From Mesorhizobium ciceri biovar biserrulae WSM1271 (GTDB taxonomy: Bacteria; Pseudomonadota; Alphaproteobacteria; Rhizobiales; Rhizobiaceae): a stretch of 64,000 bases of DNA. Each line of letters starts with the position of its first letter. The stretch's first letter is position 1. The position numbers were made by a program, and so were the translations under genes. Where the stretch lies: the NCBI RefSeq assembly GCF_000185905.1, contig NC_014923.1:1426001-1490000 (forward strand). The letters run 5' to 3'. Positions 37,745 to 46,036 of this stretch are shown piece after piece. The notes under the pieces are model-generated. The model was not told the origin of the DNA. It made no database searches and was given only the letters and a program-made list of their open reading frames with translations.

Positions 37745-37930
37745 GAGGTTCGTCTCAATCTTGAAATAAAAATGTAATATCGAATTTACACGAGATGACA
37801 TAATACAATAGACAAAAGCTTACTCGGGCTGAAGTTCTTGAGATAATTAGAGTTTACTCATATAGCTGAAGCTTGTGTAATTTATGGACTGTAATTCCGG
37901 GTTCTCCGCAAAAAGGACCGAGTTGTCCCG
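37745..37930. other. AT-rich intergenic stretch
   Basis: This noncoding block, with runs such as AAATAAAAATGTAATAT and ATACAATAGACAAAAG, is strikingly AT-rich against the GC-rich surroundings. It precedes the DUF2865 gene and fills most of the gap 37625-37930. It may be a promoter region bound by a nucleoid protein such as MucR/H-NS-like factors, or transferred DNA. No gene is seen. Confidence 0.6.
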
Positions 37931-38845
37931 ATGATCCGTTTCTGGCCTTCCATGATGCTCGCATTGATTTCGCTGGCGGCGGTTTTGTTCGGGACGCTTT
38001 CGTCCTACGCGGACAGCTGCGGCGCGATCAGAAGCCAGTTGCTTTCGGGTGGCCGCAGCAACGGGGCGAACCCGGAGCTTGCTCAACTGCGCCGGCAACT
38101 TGCAGCCATCCAGACTATCGAGAGACAGCGCCAGTGCACGGCGAAAAGTTCGCTTGGTGGTCTCTTCAACGCTTGCGCCGATCTCGCCAGGAGCCGCTCG
38201 GATGTGCAGCGCCGGATCGCTGCCGCCGGGAATTCAGGCCGCGACACGGCGGGTCTGCAAGCGCGCCTCGTGGCGCTCGGCTGCGCGCCTTCGGCAAAGC
38301 AACGGTCTGCGCGCGCCGCGCCCGGCACCCAATCGGCGAGCACCACGTTCGGCGGCAATGCGATGCTGTTTTGCGTGCGTCTGTCGGACGGGTATTTCTT
38401 CCCGGCGCCAAAGTCGCAATTCGCCGCCAGCAGCGATCTGAAGGAGACGGCCGATCAATGCCGTTACATCTGCGATGACCCCAGCGTCGACCTCTACACG
38501 TTGAGCGATGCCAGCCTCGAAACCGACCAGATGGTCGCGCTCGACACGCGCAAGCCTTATACCGAACTGCCGGCAGCCTTCAGATATCGCGATGATGCGA
38601 ATTTCAAGGCATGCGACGTCAAGCGATACTACCAGCGGGTCACCGAACTGCGAGCCAGGACTGTGACGCCCGCCAACATGCGCAATGCCATTATTCCGCT
38701 GCCGACGGCGAAGCCGGATCTCGGCACGGTTGCGGCCGTCCCTGGAATCGATGCCGAAGCGCCAGGTGCCGCCCAGCACCTTTCGATCGAGGCCGGCAAG
38801 CGGTCGGTGCGCGTGGTCGGCCCGGCGTTTTTCCCGGCCGAATGA
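37931..38845 (+). CDS. DUF2865 secreted protein
   Basis: The 304-residue protein has a signal peptide (MLALISLAAVLFGTLSSYADS). A Cys-containing helical part (LAQLRRQLAAIQTIERQRQC and LFNACADLARSRSDVQRRIA) precedes the DUF2865 core MLFCVRLSDGYFFPAP, CRYICDDPSVDLYTL and LPAAFRYRDD. The function is unknown; it is predicted to be periplasmic or surface-exposed with several disulfides. It follows the AT-rich stretch. Confidence 0.85.
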   Translation: MIRFWPSMMLALISLAAVLFGTLSSYADSCGAIRSQLLSGGRSNGANPELAQLRRQLAAIQTIERQRQCTAKSSLGGLFNACADLARSRSDVQRRIAAAGNSGRDTAGLQARLVALGCAPSAKQRSARAAPGTQSASTTFGGNAMLFCVRLSDGYFFPAPKSQFAASSDLKETADQCRYICDDPSVDLYTLSDASLETDQMVALDTRKPYTELPAAFRYRDDANFKACDVKRYYQRVTELRARTVTPANMRNAIIPLPTAKPDLGTVAAVPGIDAEAPGAAQHLSIEAGKRSVRVVGPAFFPAE

Positions 38846-38914
38846 TCGCCGGCTTCCCCAATTGGCGATCACCGGCTGCGGCGTGCCTGCTGCATGCGGT
38901 TGCCTGATCCGGCT

Positions 38915-38939
38915 GGAACAGAGAGGCGCTCACGGCGTT
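38915..38939 (+). promoter_or_regulatory. EcfG-type promoter upstream of the 78-residue protein gene
   Basis: GGAAC (38915-38919), a 16-base spacer and CGTT (38936-38939) lie 28 bases before the GTG start at 38968. The match is exact to the general stress response pattern. Confidence 0.75.
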
Positions 38940-38967
38940 GTGATCGACATCAGCCGGGAGAAACGCC

Positions 38968-39204
38968 GTGGCTACGTTCCGGGAAATGCGGGTGCTGGAG
39001 ATCGTCGAAGATGACTCGCTGACCACCGAACAGAAAATCGCCGAACTGCGCGAGATCGAATCCGAGGCGCGTGGGCTGCAGCGGGCTGCCTCGGAGGGTC
39101 CGATGGACGACGATGACGGCTGGCAGGAAGATCTGCGTCAGGTTCGTCTCGCACTCGACAAGCTCGGTGCGAAGGAGCCGAAAAAGGGCGCTGCTTCACT
39201 GTGA
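38968..39204 (+). CDS. small acidic protein, putative general stress regulon member
   Basis: The 78-residue acidic protein starts at GTG with GGGAG nine bases upstream. It is helical with charged heptads (REMRVLEIVEDDSLTTEQKI, then AELREIESEARGLQRAASEG) and contains a MDDDDGW patch. I recognise no family. An exact EcfG-type promoter lies just upstream, which predicts induction by PhyR-EcfG although the gene is some 20 kb from the main stress cluster. Confidence 0.65.
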   Translation: MATFREMRVLEIVEDDSLTTEQKIAELREIESEARGLQRAASEGPMDDDDGWQEDLRQVRLALDKLGAKEPKKGAASL

Positions 39205-39256
39205 GGCCGGGTCACCGAAGCTATCAGCGGATCGCGTCTTGATCGCATCCCATCCG

Positions 39257-39290
39257 AAAACCGGGTCCCGCTTTTGGGGACCCGCTCCGA
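39257..39290. repeat. REP-like hairpin between the 78-residue and lipoprotein genes
   Basis: Arms CGGGTCCC and GGGACCCG enclose GCTTTTG, preceded by GAAAAC. It could terminate either convergent gene. Confidence 0.5.
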
Positions 39291-39291
39291 T

Positions 39292-39642
39292 CTAATCGCA
39301 GACCATGCGAGCTCTCTTGCCAGGCTCGCTGACGTTCCTGCAGGTCAGCGGTTTCGCTGGCGCCGATAGGGAAGCGGACGCAGGCAACCTCGTCTGGTGC
39401 CGTCTCGGTGCGGCATGGCTGACCTTGCGCTCGGAAAAACGCCGGTCCGGCTGCGGCGCCACAGGAAAAGCGCCGTTCTCGACCTCGGATTGCCCATAGT
39501 CGACATTCGGTGGCGGCCGATCCCAGAATCGCCGGACATCAAGCGGTCTCGGGATGACGACCGTGCCGTCATAACTGCGCGAGCAACCGCCGCCGAAAAG
39601 CAGCGCCAGCCCCATGAAAAAAGGCACAATCCGTCCAAGCAT
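39292..39642 (-). CDS. putative small lipoprotein
   Basis: The 116-residue protein has a lipoprotein signal MLGRIVPFFMGLALLFGGGC with the lipobox Cys at about residue 20. The rest is Pro/Arg/Ser-rich (IPRPLDVRRFWDRPPPNVDY) with two Cys near the end. No family is recognised. CAGGGG lies upstream of the ATG. It is divergent from the giant kinase gene. Confidence 0.6.
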   Translation of the reverse strand: MLGRIVPFFMGLALLFGGGCSRSYDGTVVIPRPLDVRRFWDRPPPNVDYGQSEVENGAFPVAPQPDRRFSERKVSHAAPRRHQTRLPASASLSAPAKPLTCRNVSEPGKRARMVCD

Positions 39643-39833
39643 CAGCAATACCCCTGCCGTTGCTTATATAGCGGGTTCGACCCCGCCGACAACCGGGCGG
39701 AATGAAGCAGACCGCGCCGCGCAATCCTGTCCAACCGACCGTTAAGGTTAGCGGATCCTTAATGCTTCTCGGGCAGATTCCGCCGACGAACCGCGGAGGA
39801 GGGTTCGGCCTTGGTTTTCGGGGTGGGGACGGC

Positions 39834-42800
39834 ATGGCGGAAGCGGACGAAACAATCGGCGCGCGCGGCAAGCGCGGGCCTCGCAGATCCACAGTGCATG
39901 GCGACGATGCCTCATCGTCCGCCTCTTGCATGGATTCGAACGATGCGCTTCGCCGACTCGTCGAAGCCGGTTCGGACTGGGTCTGGGAAACGGACGCCGA
40001 ACTGCGCTTCTCCTGGCTTTCGCAAAATTACCAGGCCGCCACCGGCATCGATCCGGCAAACGTGCTTGGCCGGTTCCGCTTCGACTTCCTCAACCAGGTC
40101 CTGAACGGCGATCGCAGTGGCGCGGCGCATCTGGAGGATCTGCAGGCGCACCGGCCTTTTCGCGACTTCGTCTACGAGCTCAAGGCTGGCAGCGCCGACT
40201 GTCGCTGGGTTTTGACGTCAGGCTTTCCAAAGTTCGACGACGAAGGAAGATTTGCCGGCTATCGCGGCATCGGCCGCAACGTCACGGCTCTGGCCGGCGC
40301 CTTCAAAAATCTGGGGCGGGAACCATCGGGTGACGGCGAGCCCGACCAGCATCTGGCCGACCTCGAGCGGACGATGGACGCCATGCATATGGGCGTCGTG
40401 CTTCTCGATGCCAGGCTCGACACGCTGATCGTCAACAAGGCCTATCGCGACCTCTCGAGGATTCCGGACGGCGCTGTTGCCGTCGGCGCTCCGTTCAGCC
40501 TGTTGATGGAGCTCAACCGCAGCAGTGGCATCTATGGCGACATCGACGAACAGCAATGGCAGCGCTACCTCGCTACTCGCCTCGACGAGATTCGCGCCGG
40601 ATCCGTCGCGCCGCGCGAATTTGTCCATGCCAACGGCAGGACGATGATGTTTTCGGTAACGGCGTTGTCCGGGGGCAGGCGGCTGCTGACCTACTATGAG
40701 GTCACCGAGATCAAGCAGCGCGATGCGGAGATCAAAAGCGCCAATGCCAGGAATGCCGAGACCTTCGCCAGTCTCCGCACAATGGTCGACCAGATGCCGA
40801 TCGGTGTCCTCGTGCTCGACGCCGATATGCGCGCCGAGATCATCAACCGTGCTTTCTATGATTTCTGGCAGATCGACGCCCGGCGCGCCGAGATCGGCTG
40901 CAGCTTCCGCGATCTGATGGACGCCAGCCGCGACATCGATCCGTTCGGTGCCGACGACGCGTCATGGCAGCGGCATATCGCTGAGCGCGAGGCGGAAATC
41001 AGGGCCGGTATCGCCGGATCGCGGCAGTTCCCACGCAATGACGGCCGCACGCTGATATCGTCGATGGCGCCGCTGGCCGGCGGGAAGCGGCTGATCTCCT
41101 ATGTCGACGTCACCGACATGAAGGACCGGGAGGCCGAACTTGCCGACGCGCTGGAGAAAGCGCGGCTGGCGGAAGCGGTGATCAACGCCGTCAAGGATCC
41201 GATCTTCGTCAAGGACGACCATCTGCGTTTCGTCTTCGTCAACGAGGCGTTCGCCGCTCTGTTTGGCCAGACGCCGCAAGCCATGCTCGGCAAGCCCGGC
41301 GGCGATTTCCTCCCAACGAACGCTGTCGCGCTTTTCGAGCAGAGCGAACGTGACGTCCTTGCCACCGGGCGGCCGTACGAAGTGGAAGAGAATTTCGAGG
41401 TCGACGGCGCCAGCCGCTCGCGCATCGTCCGGAAGAGCCGCGTCGGCATGGCCAGCGGCCGCAACTACGTTGCCGGCTTCCTGTTCGACATTTCCGACAT
41501 GAAGCGCCGCGAGACGGAGGCGCAGGACGCACGCAAGCATCTCGCCAGCGTGCTGGAATCCTTGCCGGCCGCCGTGATCATCTACGATCGCGACGACAGG
41601 TTCGTTTTCGCCAACCGCAAGATCCAGGATACGCTGCCGGCCTTGAAGCCGGCGTGGCAGCCCGGCTGTACATTCCGCGAAGCACTCGTGCTGGGTCATG
41701 CGAACGGCTATTTCCGCAGCAGCGGCGATCCGCAAATCGACCAGCTCTACGACAGCGATCATGACCGCTGGCTGGACGCGATCCTCGCCCGCTACCGCTT
41801 GCCCAGTTCCTCCTACGAGCGTCACAATCCCGATGGCCGCTGGTATCAGGTCTACGACATGCGGACCGACGACGGCACCTTCATCGGCGTTCGCGTCGAC
41901 ATCTCCGAGATCAAGAGCCGCGAGGCGGCATTGCGCGATTCCATGCGCCAGATCGACCTGTTCCGGCATGTGATGGACGAGTTGCCGGTGGCCGCCTTCA
42001 TCAAGGCGCAGGACCTGAGCATCGAATTCGTCAACAAGGCCTGGTGCGCGATCACCGGCTTGGCCAAGGAGGATGTCATCGGCCGCACCGACCGGCAGTT
42101 GTTCGGCGCGCAGGACGCGGATGGCTACAGCCATGACGACACGCAAGTCGCCGTGACGGGCGTCGTCAAGGAGGTCGAGGAACCCGTCACCCATCGCGAC
42201 GGCACGGTTCGGCAGTTGATGACCCGCAAGAGCCGCCTGGTGGCGCTGGACGGGTCGGTGCATCTGGTCGGTTCGAGCACCGACATCACCGACGTCAAGG
42301 CACGCGAGCGTGCGCTGGAAGAAAGCATGCGCGAGAACGAGGTGTTCCGCAGCCTGATCGACAATGTACCGGTATCGATCTACGCCAAGCGCTCCGATCT
42401 CAGGCAGTTCTATGTCAACAAGGGTTGGTGCGATCTGACGGGCTTCAGCAAGGAAGAGGCCATCGGCAAGACCGACATCGAGATTTTCGGGCCGGATGGC
42501 GAGGCCTTCGTCAATGGCGACCTCGCCGTGCTGCGCACCGGCGAAACTCAGGAGGTCGAAGAGACGGTGACGCTGGCCGACGGCAGCGTCAGGCATCAAT
42601 TCGCCCGCAAGGGCGCGATGATCGCCTCCGACGGTTCGCTCTACCTGATCGGCTCGACCACCGACATCACCGAGCTGAAGATGCGGGAGGCCGAACTGCG
42701 CGAGGCGCGTCAGCGCGCCGTGCTCGCCGACCGCGCCAAGTCGGAATTCCTCGCCAATATGAGCCATGAGATACGCACGCCGATGAACGGCGTGCTCGGC

Positions 42801-44399
42801 ATGGCCGAACTGCTGGCCAAATCGGACCTCGACCCGAAGCAGAAGACGTTTACCGACATCATCGTGAAGTCGGGCAATGCGCTGCTCACCATCATCAACG
42901 ACATACTGGATTTCTCCAAGATCGATGCCGGTCAGTTGGTGCTCGATCCGGCGCCCTTCAATCTGGCCGAGGCGATCGAGGACGTGGCGACGCTGGTGTC
43001 GACGCGCGCCAAGGAGAAGGACCTCGAGCTGATCGTACGTGTCGAGCCTCGGCTCGAGAGCCTATTCATCGGCGATGTCGGCCGCATCAGGCAGATCGTC
43101 ACCAACCTGCTCGGCAATGCGGTGAAATTCACCGATGAGGGCCATGTGCTGGTCGACGTCACCGGCGAGAGGGTTCCAACCGGAACGAAGCTCACCATTT
43201 CGGTCACCGATACGGGCATCGGTATCCCCGAGGAAAAACTGAAACTGGTGTTCGAGAAATTCAGCCAGGTCGACACTTCATCGACGCGGCGGCACGAGGG
43301 GACCGGCCTCGGCCTCGCCATCACCTCGCGGCTCGTCGAGCTGATGGGCGGCGACATCGGGGTCGAAAGCGCCGAAGGCAAGGGTTCGACGTTCTGGTTC
43401 TCGGTGACGCTGCCGAGGGCCGGACAGCAGAACGGACAACGCATCATGCCGATCGACGTGACCGGCGCGCGCGTCCTGATCGTCGACGACAATGCCGTCA
43501 ACAGGGCGATCCTGACCGAGCAGATGACATCATGGACGTTCGATTCCTGCGCGGCCGAAAGCGGCGCCGAAGGCCTCAAGGTGCTGATCGCCGCAGCCGC
43601 CTATGGCGTGCCGGTCGATTGCGTCGTGCTCGACTACCAGATGCCTGAAATGAGCGGCGCCGAAATGGCGCGGATCGTGCGCAACACCGCTGGCCTTGCC
43701 GGAACGCCGATCATCATGCTGACCTCGGTCGACCAGTCGCTCGCCAACACCAGCTATCGCGATCTCGGCATCGATGCCCAGCTGATCAAGCCGGCGCGCT
43801 CTTCGGTGCTGCTGGAAACGCTGGTCGCCACCATCCAGCGGCATCGCCACAACACTGGCGGCAGCGACGCGCAGCCGCTCGCGGCCGACGTCGCTGCGAG
43901 CAATGTGACGCGGCCGCAGCCCTCGGCACCGTCCGAACAGCGGGCGCTGCTGCAGCCGCCTTCGATTCGTCCCCGGCCACCGGTGGCGGCTGGTGGCGAC
44001 AGGCTGGACATACTGGTGGCCGAGGACAATGAGGTAAACCAGATGGTGTTCACCCAGATTCTCGGCGAGACCGGTTATGGTTTCGAGATCGTCGGCAATG
44101 GCCGCAAGGCGCTCGATGCCTTCGGCCGGCTCAACCCGTGCATGATCCTGATGGATGTCTCCATGCCGGAGATGAACGGTCTCGAAGCGACCGCCGCCAT
44201 TCGCCGGCTGGAGGAAGAAACCGGCACGCATGTGCCGATCGTCGGCGTCACCGCGCATGCGCTGAAGGGCGACCGCGAGCGCTGCCTGGAGGCAGGCATG
44301 GACGACTATCTGCCCAAGCCGATCAGTCCCCGGGCGCTGCTCGAGAAGGTCGAGCGCTGGGTCGGCGCCAGCCGGCAGGCTCAGCGCAACGCCGGGTAG
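39834..44399 (+). CDS. giant soluble hybrid histidine kinase with seven PAS-like domains and two receivers
   Basis: The protein has about 1521 residues. Seven PAS-like modules lie at roughly 40-155, 180-295, 315-432, 445-558, 567-695, 707-822 and 833-948, each ending in a TDIT/VDIS-like strand. The second and third share the WQR-x-EIRAG pattern of PAS_7. HisKA follows ([16 protein letters not shown], His about 978), then HATPase_c and two receivers (IVDDN with Asp in VLDYQMPEMSG; VAEDN with Asp in [11 protein letters not shown]). No membrane segment is seen, so it is cytosolic. I start at MAEADE with GGGGTGGGGAC upstream; the frame is open 44 codons earlier. Its kinase/receiver half closely matches the kinase at 1016-3355. 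Confidence 0.92.
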   Translation: MAEADETIGARGKRGPRRSTVHGDDASSSASCMDSNDALRRLVEAGSDWVWETDAELRFSWLSQNYQAATGIDPANVLGRFRFDFLNQVLNGDRSGAAHLEDLQAHRPFRDFVYELKAGSADCRWVLTSGFPKFDDEGRFAGYRGIGRNVTALAGAFKNLGREPSGDGEPDQHLADLERTMDAMHMGVVLLDARLDTLIVNKAYRDLSRIPDGAVAVGAPFSLLMELNRSSGIYGDIDEQQWQRYLATRLDEIRAGSVAPREFVHANGRTMMFSVTALSGGRRLLTYYEVTEIKQRDAEIKSANARNAETFASLRTMVDQMPIGVLVLDADMRAEIINRAFYDFWQIDARRAEIGCSFRDLMDASRDIDPFGADDASWQRHIAEREAEIRAGIAGSRQFPRNDGRTLISSMAPLAGGKRLISYVDVTDMKDREAELADALEKARLAEAVINAVKDPIFVKDDHLRFVFVNEAFAALFGQTPQAMLGKPGGDFLPTNAVALFEQSERDVLATGRPYEVEENFEVDGASRSRIVRKSRVGMASGRNYVAGFLFDISDMKRRETEAQDARKHLASVLESLPAAVIIYDRDDRFVFANRKIQDTLPALKPAWQPGCTFREALVLGHANGYFRSSGDPQIDQLYDSDHDRWLDAILARYRLPSSSYERHNPDGRWYQVYDMRTDDGTFIGVRVDISEIKSREAALRDSMRQIDLFRHVMDELPVAAFIKAQDLSIEFVNKAWCAITGLAKEDVIGRTDRQLFGAQDADGYSHDDTQVAVTGVVKEVEEPVTHRDGTVRQLMTRKSRLVALDGSVHLVGSSTDITDVKARERALEESMRENEVFRSLIDNVPVSIYAKRSDLRQFYVNKGWCDLTGFSKEEAIGKTDIEIFGPDGEAFVNGDLAVLRTGETQEVEETVTLADGSVRHQFARKGAMIASDGSLYLIGSTTDITELKMREAELREARQRAVLADRAKSEFLANMSHEIRTPMNGVLGMAELLAKSDLDPKQKTFTDIIVKSGNALLTIINDILDFSKIDAGQLVLDPAPFNLAEAIEDVATLVSTRAKEKDLELIVRVEPRLESLFIGDVGRIRQIVTNLLGNAVKFTDEGHVLVDVTGERVPTGTKLTISVTDTGIGIPEEKLKLVFEKFSQVDTSSTRRHEGTGLGLAITSRLVELMGGDIGVESAEGKGSTFWFSVTLPRAGQQNGQRIMPIDVTGARVLIVDDNAVNRAILTEQMTSWTFDSCAAESGAEGLKVLIAAAAYGVPVDCVVLDYQMPEMSGAEMARIVRNTAGLAGTPIIMLTSVDQSLANTSYRDLGIDAQLIKPARSSVLLETLVATIQRHRHNTGGSDAQPLAADVAASNVTRPQPSAPSEQRALLQPPSIRPRPPVAAGGDRLDILVAEDNEVNQMVFTQILGETGYGFEIVGNGRKALDAFGRLNPCMILMDVSMPEMNGLEATAAIRRLEEETGTHVPIVGVTAHALKGDRERCLEAGMDDYLPKPISPRALLEKVERWVGASRQAQRNAG

Positions 44400-44806
44400 G
44401 GCCGGTCCTGCCTGTCCGAGTGCCGGAAATACGGCGAAGATTCGCGCCCTGCCAGCGGCCAAGACTATGGTGCGATCGCACCATATCAAAGGTTGTATCC
44501 AGTCGAGACAATGGCGGCGTTCGATTCCTCCCTTTCCAGTTACGGGCGGGAGCAGCGACCGCCGGCATGAGACAGCGTCAACCTACCCCAACGGACCTGT
44601 TTTCGGCGATGGCCCGGCCATGACACCGTCTGGCTGAGAGCAACGCGCTCCCGTCCGGCTTTTTTTCGTAAAGGCCGGCTAACCCCAAATCGCCGGCCAA
44701 TCTCGGCCCCAAGCGGAGCAAGTCTCTGATTCCGGGGACAAAGCCGGGCTGCGTGGTCAGTGCCGGCCAGGCGGCGTTTTGCTCATCGCGATGACGCGTT
44801 ACCGGG
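44400..44806. other. intergenic region between the giant kinase and pstS
   Basis: About 400 bases hold no protein-like frame. There is a GCCGGC-type hairpin around 44656-44684 (CCGGC, T-run, GCCGG) that may end the kinase transcript. Nothing else is recognised. A phoR gene might be expected here in rhizobia, and it is absent. Confidence 0.45.
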
Positions 44807-44835
44807 GTGACATCAAACTGTCATGCGACTGTTAT
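44807..44835 (+). promoter_or_regulatory. Pho box with three half-sites upstream of pstS
   Basis: Three 7-base half-sites, GTGACAT (44807), CTGTCAT (44818) and CTGTTAT (44829), are spaced exactly 11 bases apart, as expected for tandem PhoB dimers. The last two match the Pho box consensus CTGTCAT-N4-CTGTCAT. It lies 76 bases before the pstS start. Confidence 0.9.
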
Positions 44836-44911
44836 AATCGAAGGCTATTGGCCTCAGCGGGCGCCGACTGACGAGCGCCGAGAGACCATCTTCCGAACAG
44901 GAGCAGGCCAC

Positions 44912-45940
44912 ATGAAGAAATTCCTCTATACGGCGTCGGCCGCTGCGCTTGCGCTCGCCGCGTCGTCCGGCTTCGCCGCCGCGCGCGACCAGATCCAGGT
45001 CGCCGGATCATCGACCGTGTTACCTTATGCCAAGATCGTTGCCGAGCAGTTCGGCGAAACGTTCACCAACTTCAAGACCCCGGTCGTCGAATCCGGCGGC
45101 AGCGGCGCCGGCATCAAGGAATTCTGCAAGGGCGTCGGCGAAGACACGATCGACATCGCCAACTCGTCGCGTCCGATCAAGGCGGACGAACTCAAGTCCT
45201 GCGCCGCCGCCGGCGTGAAGGAAGTCCAGGAAGTCCGGATCGGCTATGACGGCATCGTCTTCGCCACCGACATCAAGGGCCCGGACTGGGCGCTGGTTCC
45301 CGCCGACATCTACAAGGCGCTCGCGGCCAAGCTGGTCGTCGACGGCAAGCTCGTCGACAATCCGAACACCAAGTGGAGCCAGGTCAATCCGAAGCTGCCC
45401 GACTGGGACATCGCCGCCTACATTCCGGGCGAAAAGCACGGCACGCGCGAAGTGTTCGAGACCAAGCTTCTCGATGCCGGCTGTGACAAGGCTGCTCTCA
45501 AGGCCGCCGGCGTTGCCGACGACAAGGAAATCGGCAAAACCTGCATTGCCATCCGCAAGGACGGCAAGGCCGTCGACATCGATGGCGACTATACCGAGAC
45601 GCTCGCCCGCATCGACTCCAACAAGACCGGCGTCGGCGTGTTCGGCCTCGCCTTCTATGAGAACAATGCCGACAAGCTGAAGGTCGCCACCGTGGAAGGT
45701 ATCGTGCCTTCGACCGAGACGATTGCCAGCGGCAAGTATCCCGTCTCGCGCCCGCTGTTCTTCTACGTCAAGAAGGCGCATCTGGGCGTCGTTCCCGGCC
45801 TCAAGGAATATGTCGAGTTCTTCCTCGACGACCAGATGGTTGGCCCGGAAAGCCCGCTCGCCGAATACGGCCTCGTTGCTGCTCCGGATGCCGAGCGTCA
45901 GGCCCAGCGTGACGCTTTCGCCGCCGGAAAGTCGATGTAA
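44912..45940 (+). CDS. pstS: phosphate ABC transporter periplasmic substrate-binding protein
   Basis: The 342-residue protein has a signal peptide (cleavage near Ala24) and phosphate-binding loops AGSSTVLPYAKIVAE, ESGGSGAGIKEFC and IANSSRPIKADEL. It delivers inorganic phosphate to PstCA. AGGAGC precedes the ATG; the longer open frame would run through the Pho box. It heads pstSCAB-phoU-phoB, and a stable hairpin separates it from pstC. Confidence 0.96.
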   Translation: MKKFLYTASAAALALAASSGFAAARDQIQVAGSSTVLPYAKIVAEQFGETFTNFKTPVVESGGSGAGIKEFCKGVGEDTIDIANSSRPIKADELKSCAAAGVKEVQEVRIGYDGIVFATDIKGPDWALVPADIYKALAAKLVVDGKLVDNPNTKWSQVNPKLPDWDIAAYIPGEKHGTREVFETKLLDAGCDKAALKAAGVADDKEIGKTCIAIRKDGKAVDIDGDYTETLARIDSNKTGVGVFGLAFYENNADKLKVATVEGIVPSTETIASGKYPVSRPLFFYVKKAHLGVVPGLKEYVEFFLDDQMVGPESPLAEYGLVAAPDAERQAQRDAFAAGKSM

Positions 45941-45951
45941 TCAAGCTGCCG

Positions 45952-45984
45952 AACCGGGGTGCGGGTCAAATCCGCGCCCCGGTT
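45952..45984 (+). terminator. hairpin between pstS and pstC (attenuator or mRNA stabiliser)
   Basis: AACCGGGGTGCGG pairs with CCGCGCCCCGGTT (one G-T/mismatch) around a seven-base loop, followed by TTC only. The short U-tract suggests partial termination or 3'-end protection, giving more pstS than pstCAB message. Confidence 0.6.
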
Positions 45985-46036
45985 TCACCGCAGGCCGCAA
46001 TGGCGGCTGCGTTAGAATTTCCCTTGGGGTGGGTCC

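Noticed and set aside
40962..42767. 601-residue leftward open frame over the giant kinase
   Set aside because: It is the antisense of the PAS region, with no protein-like pattern.
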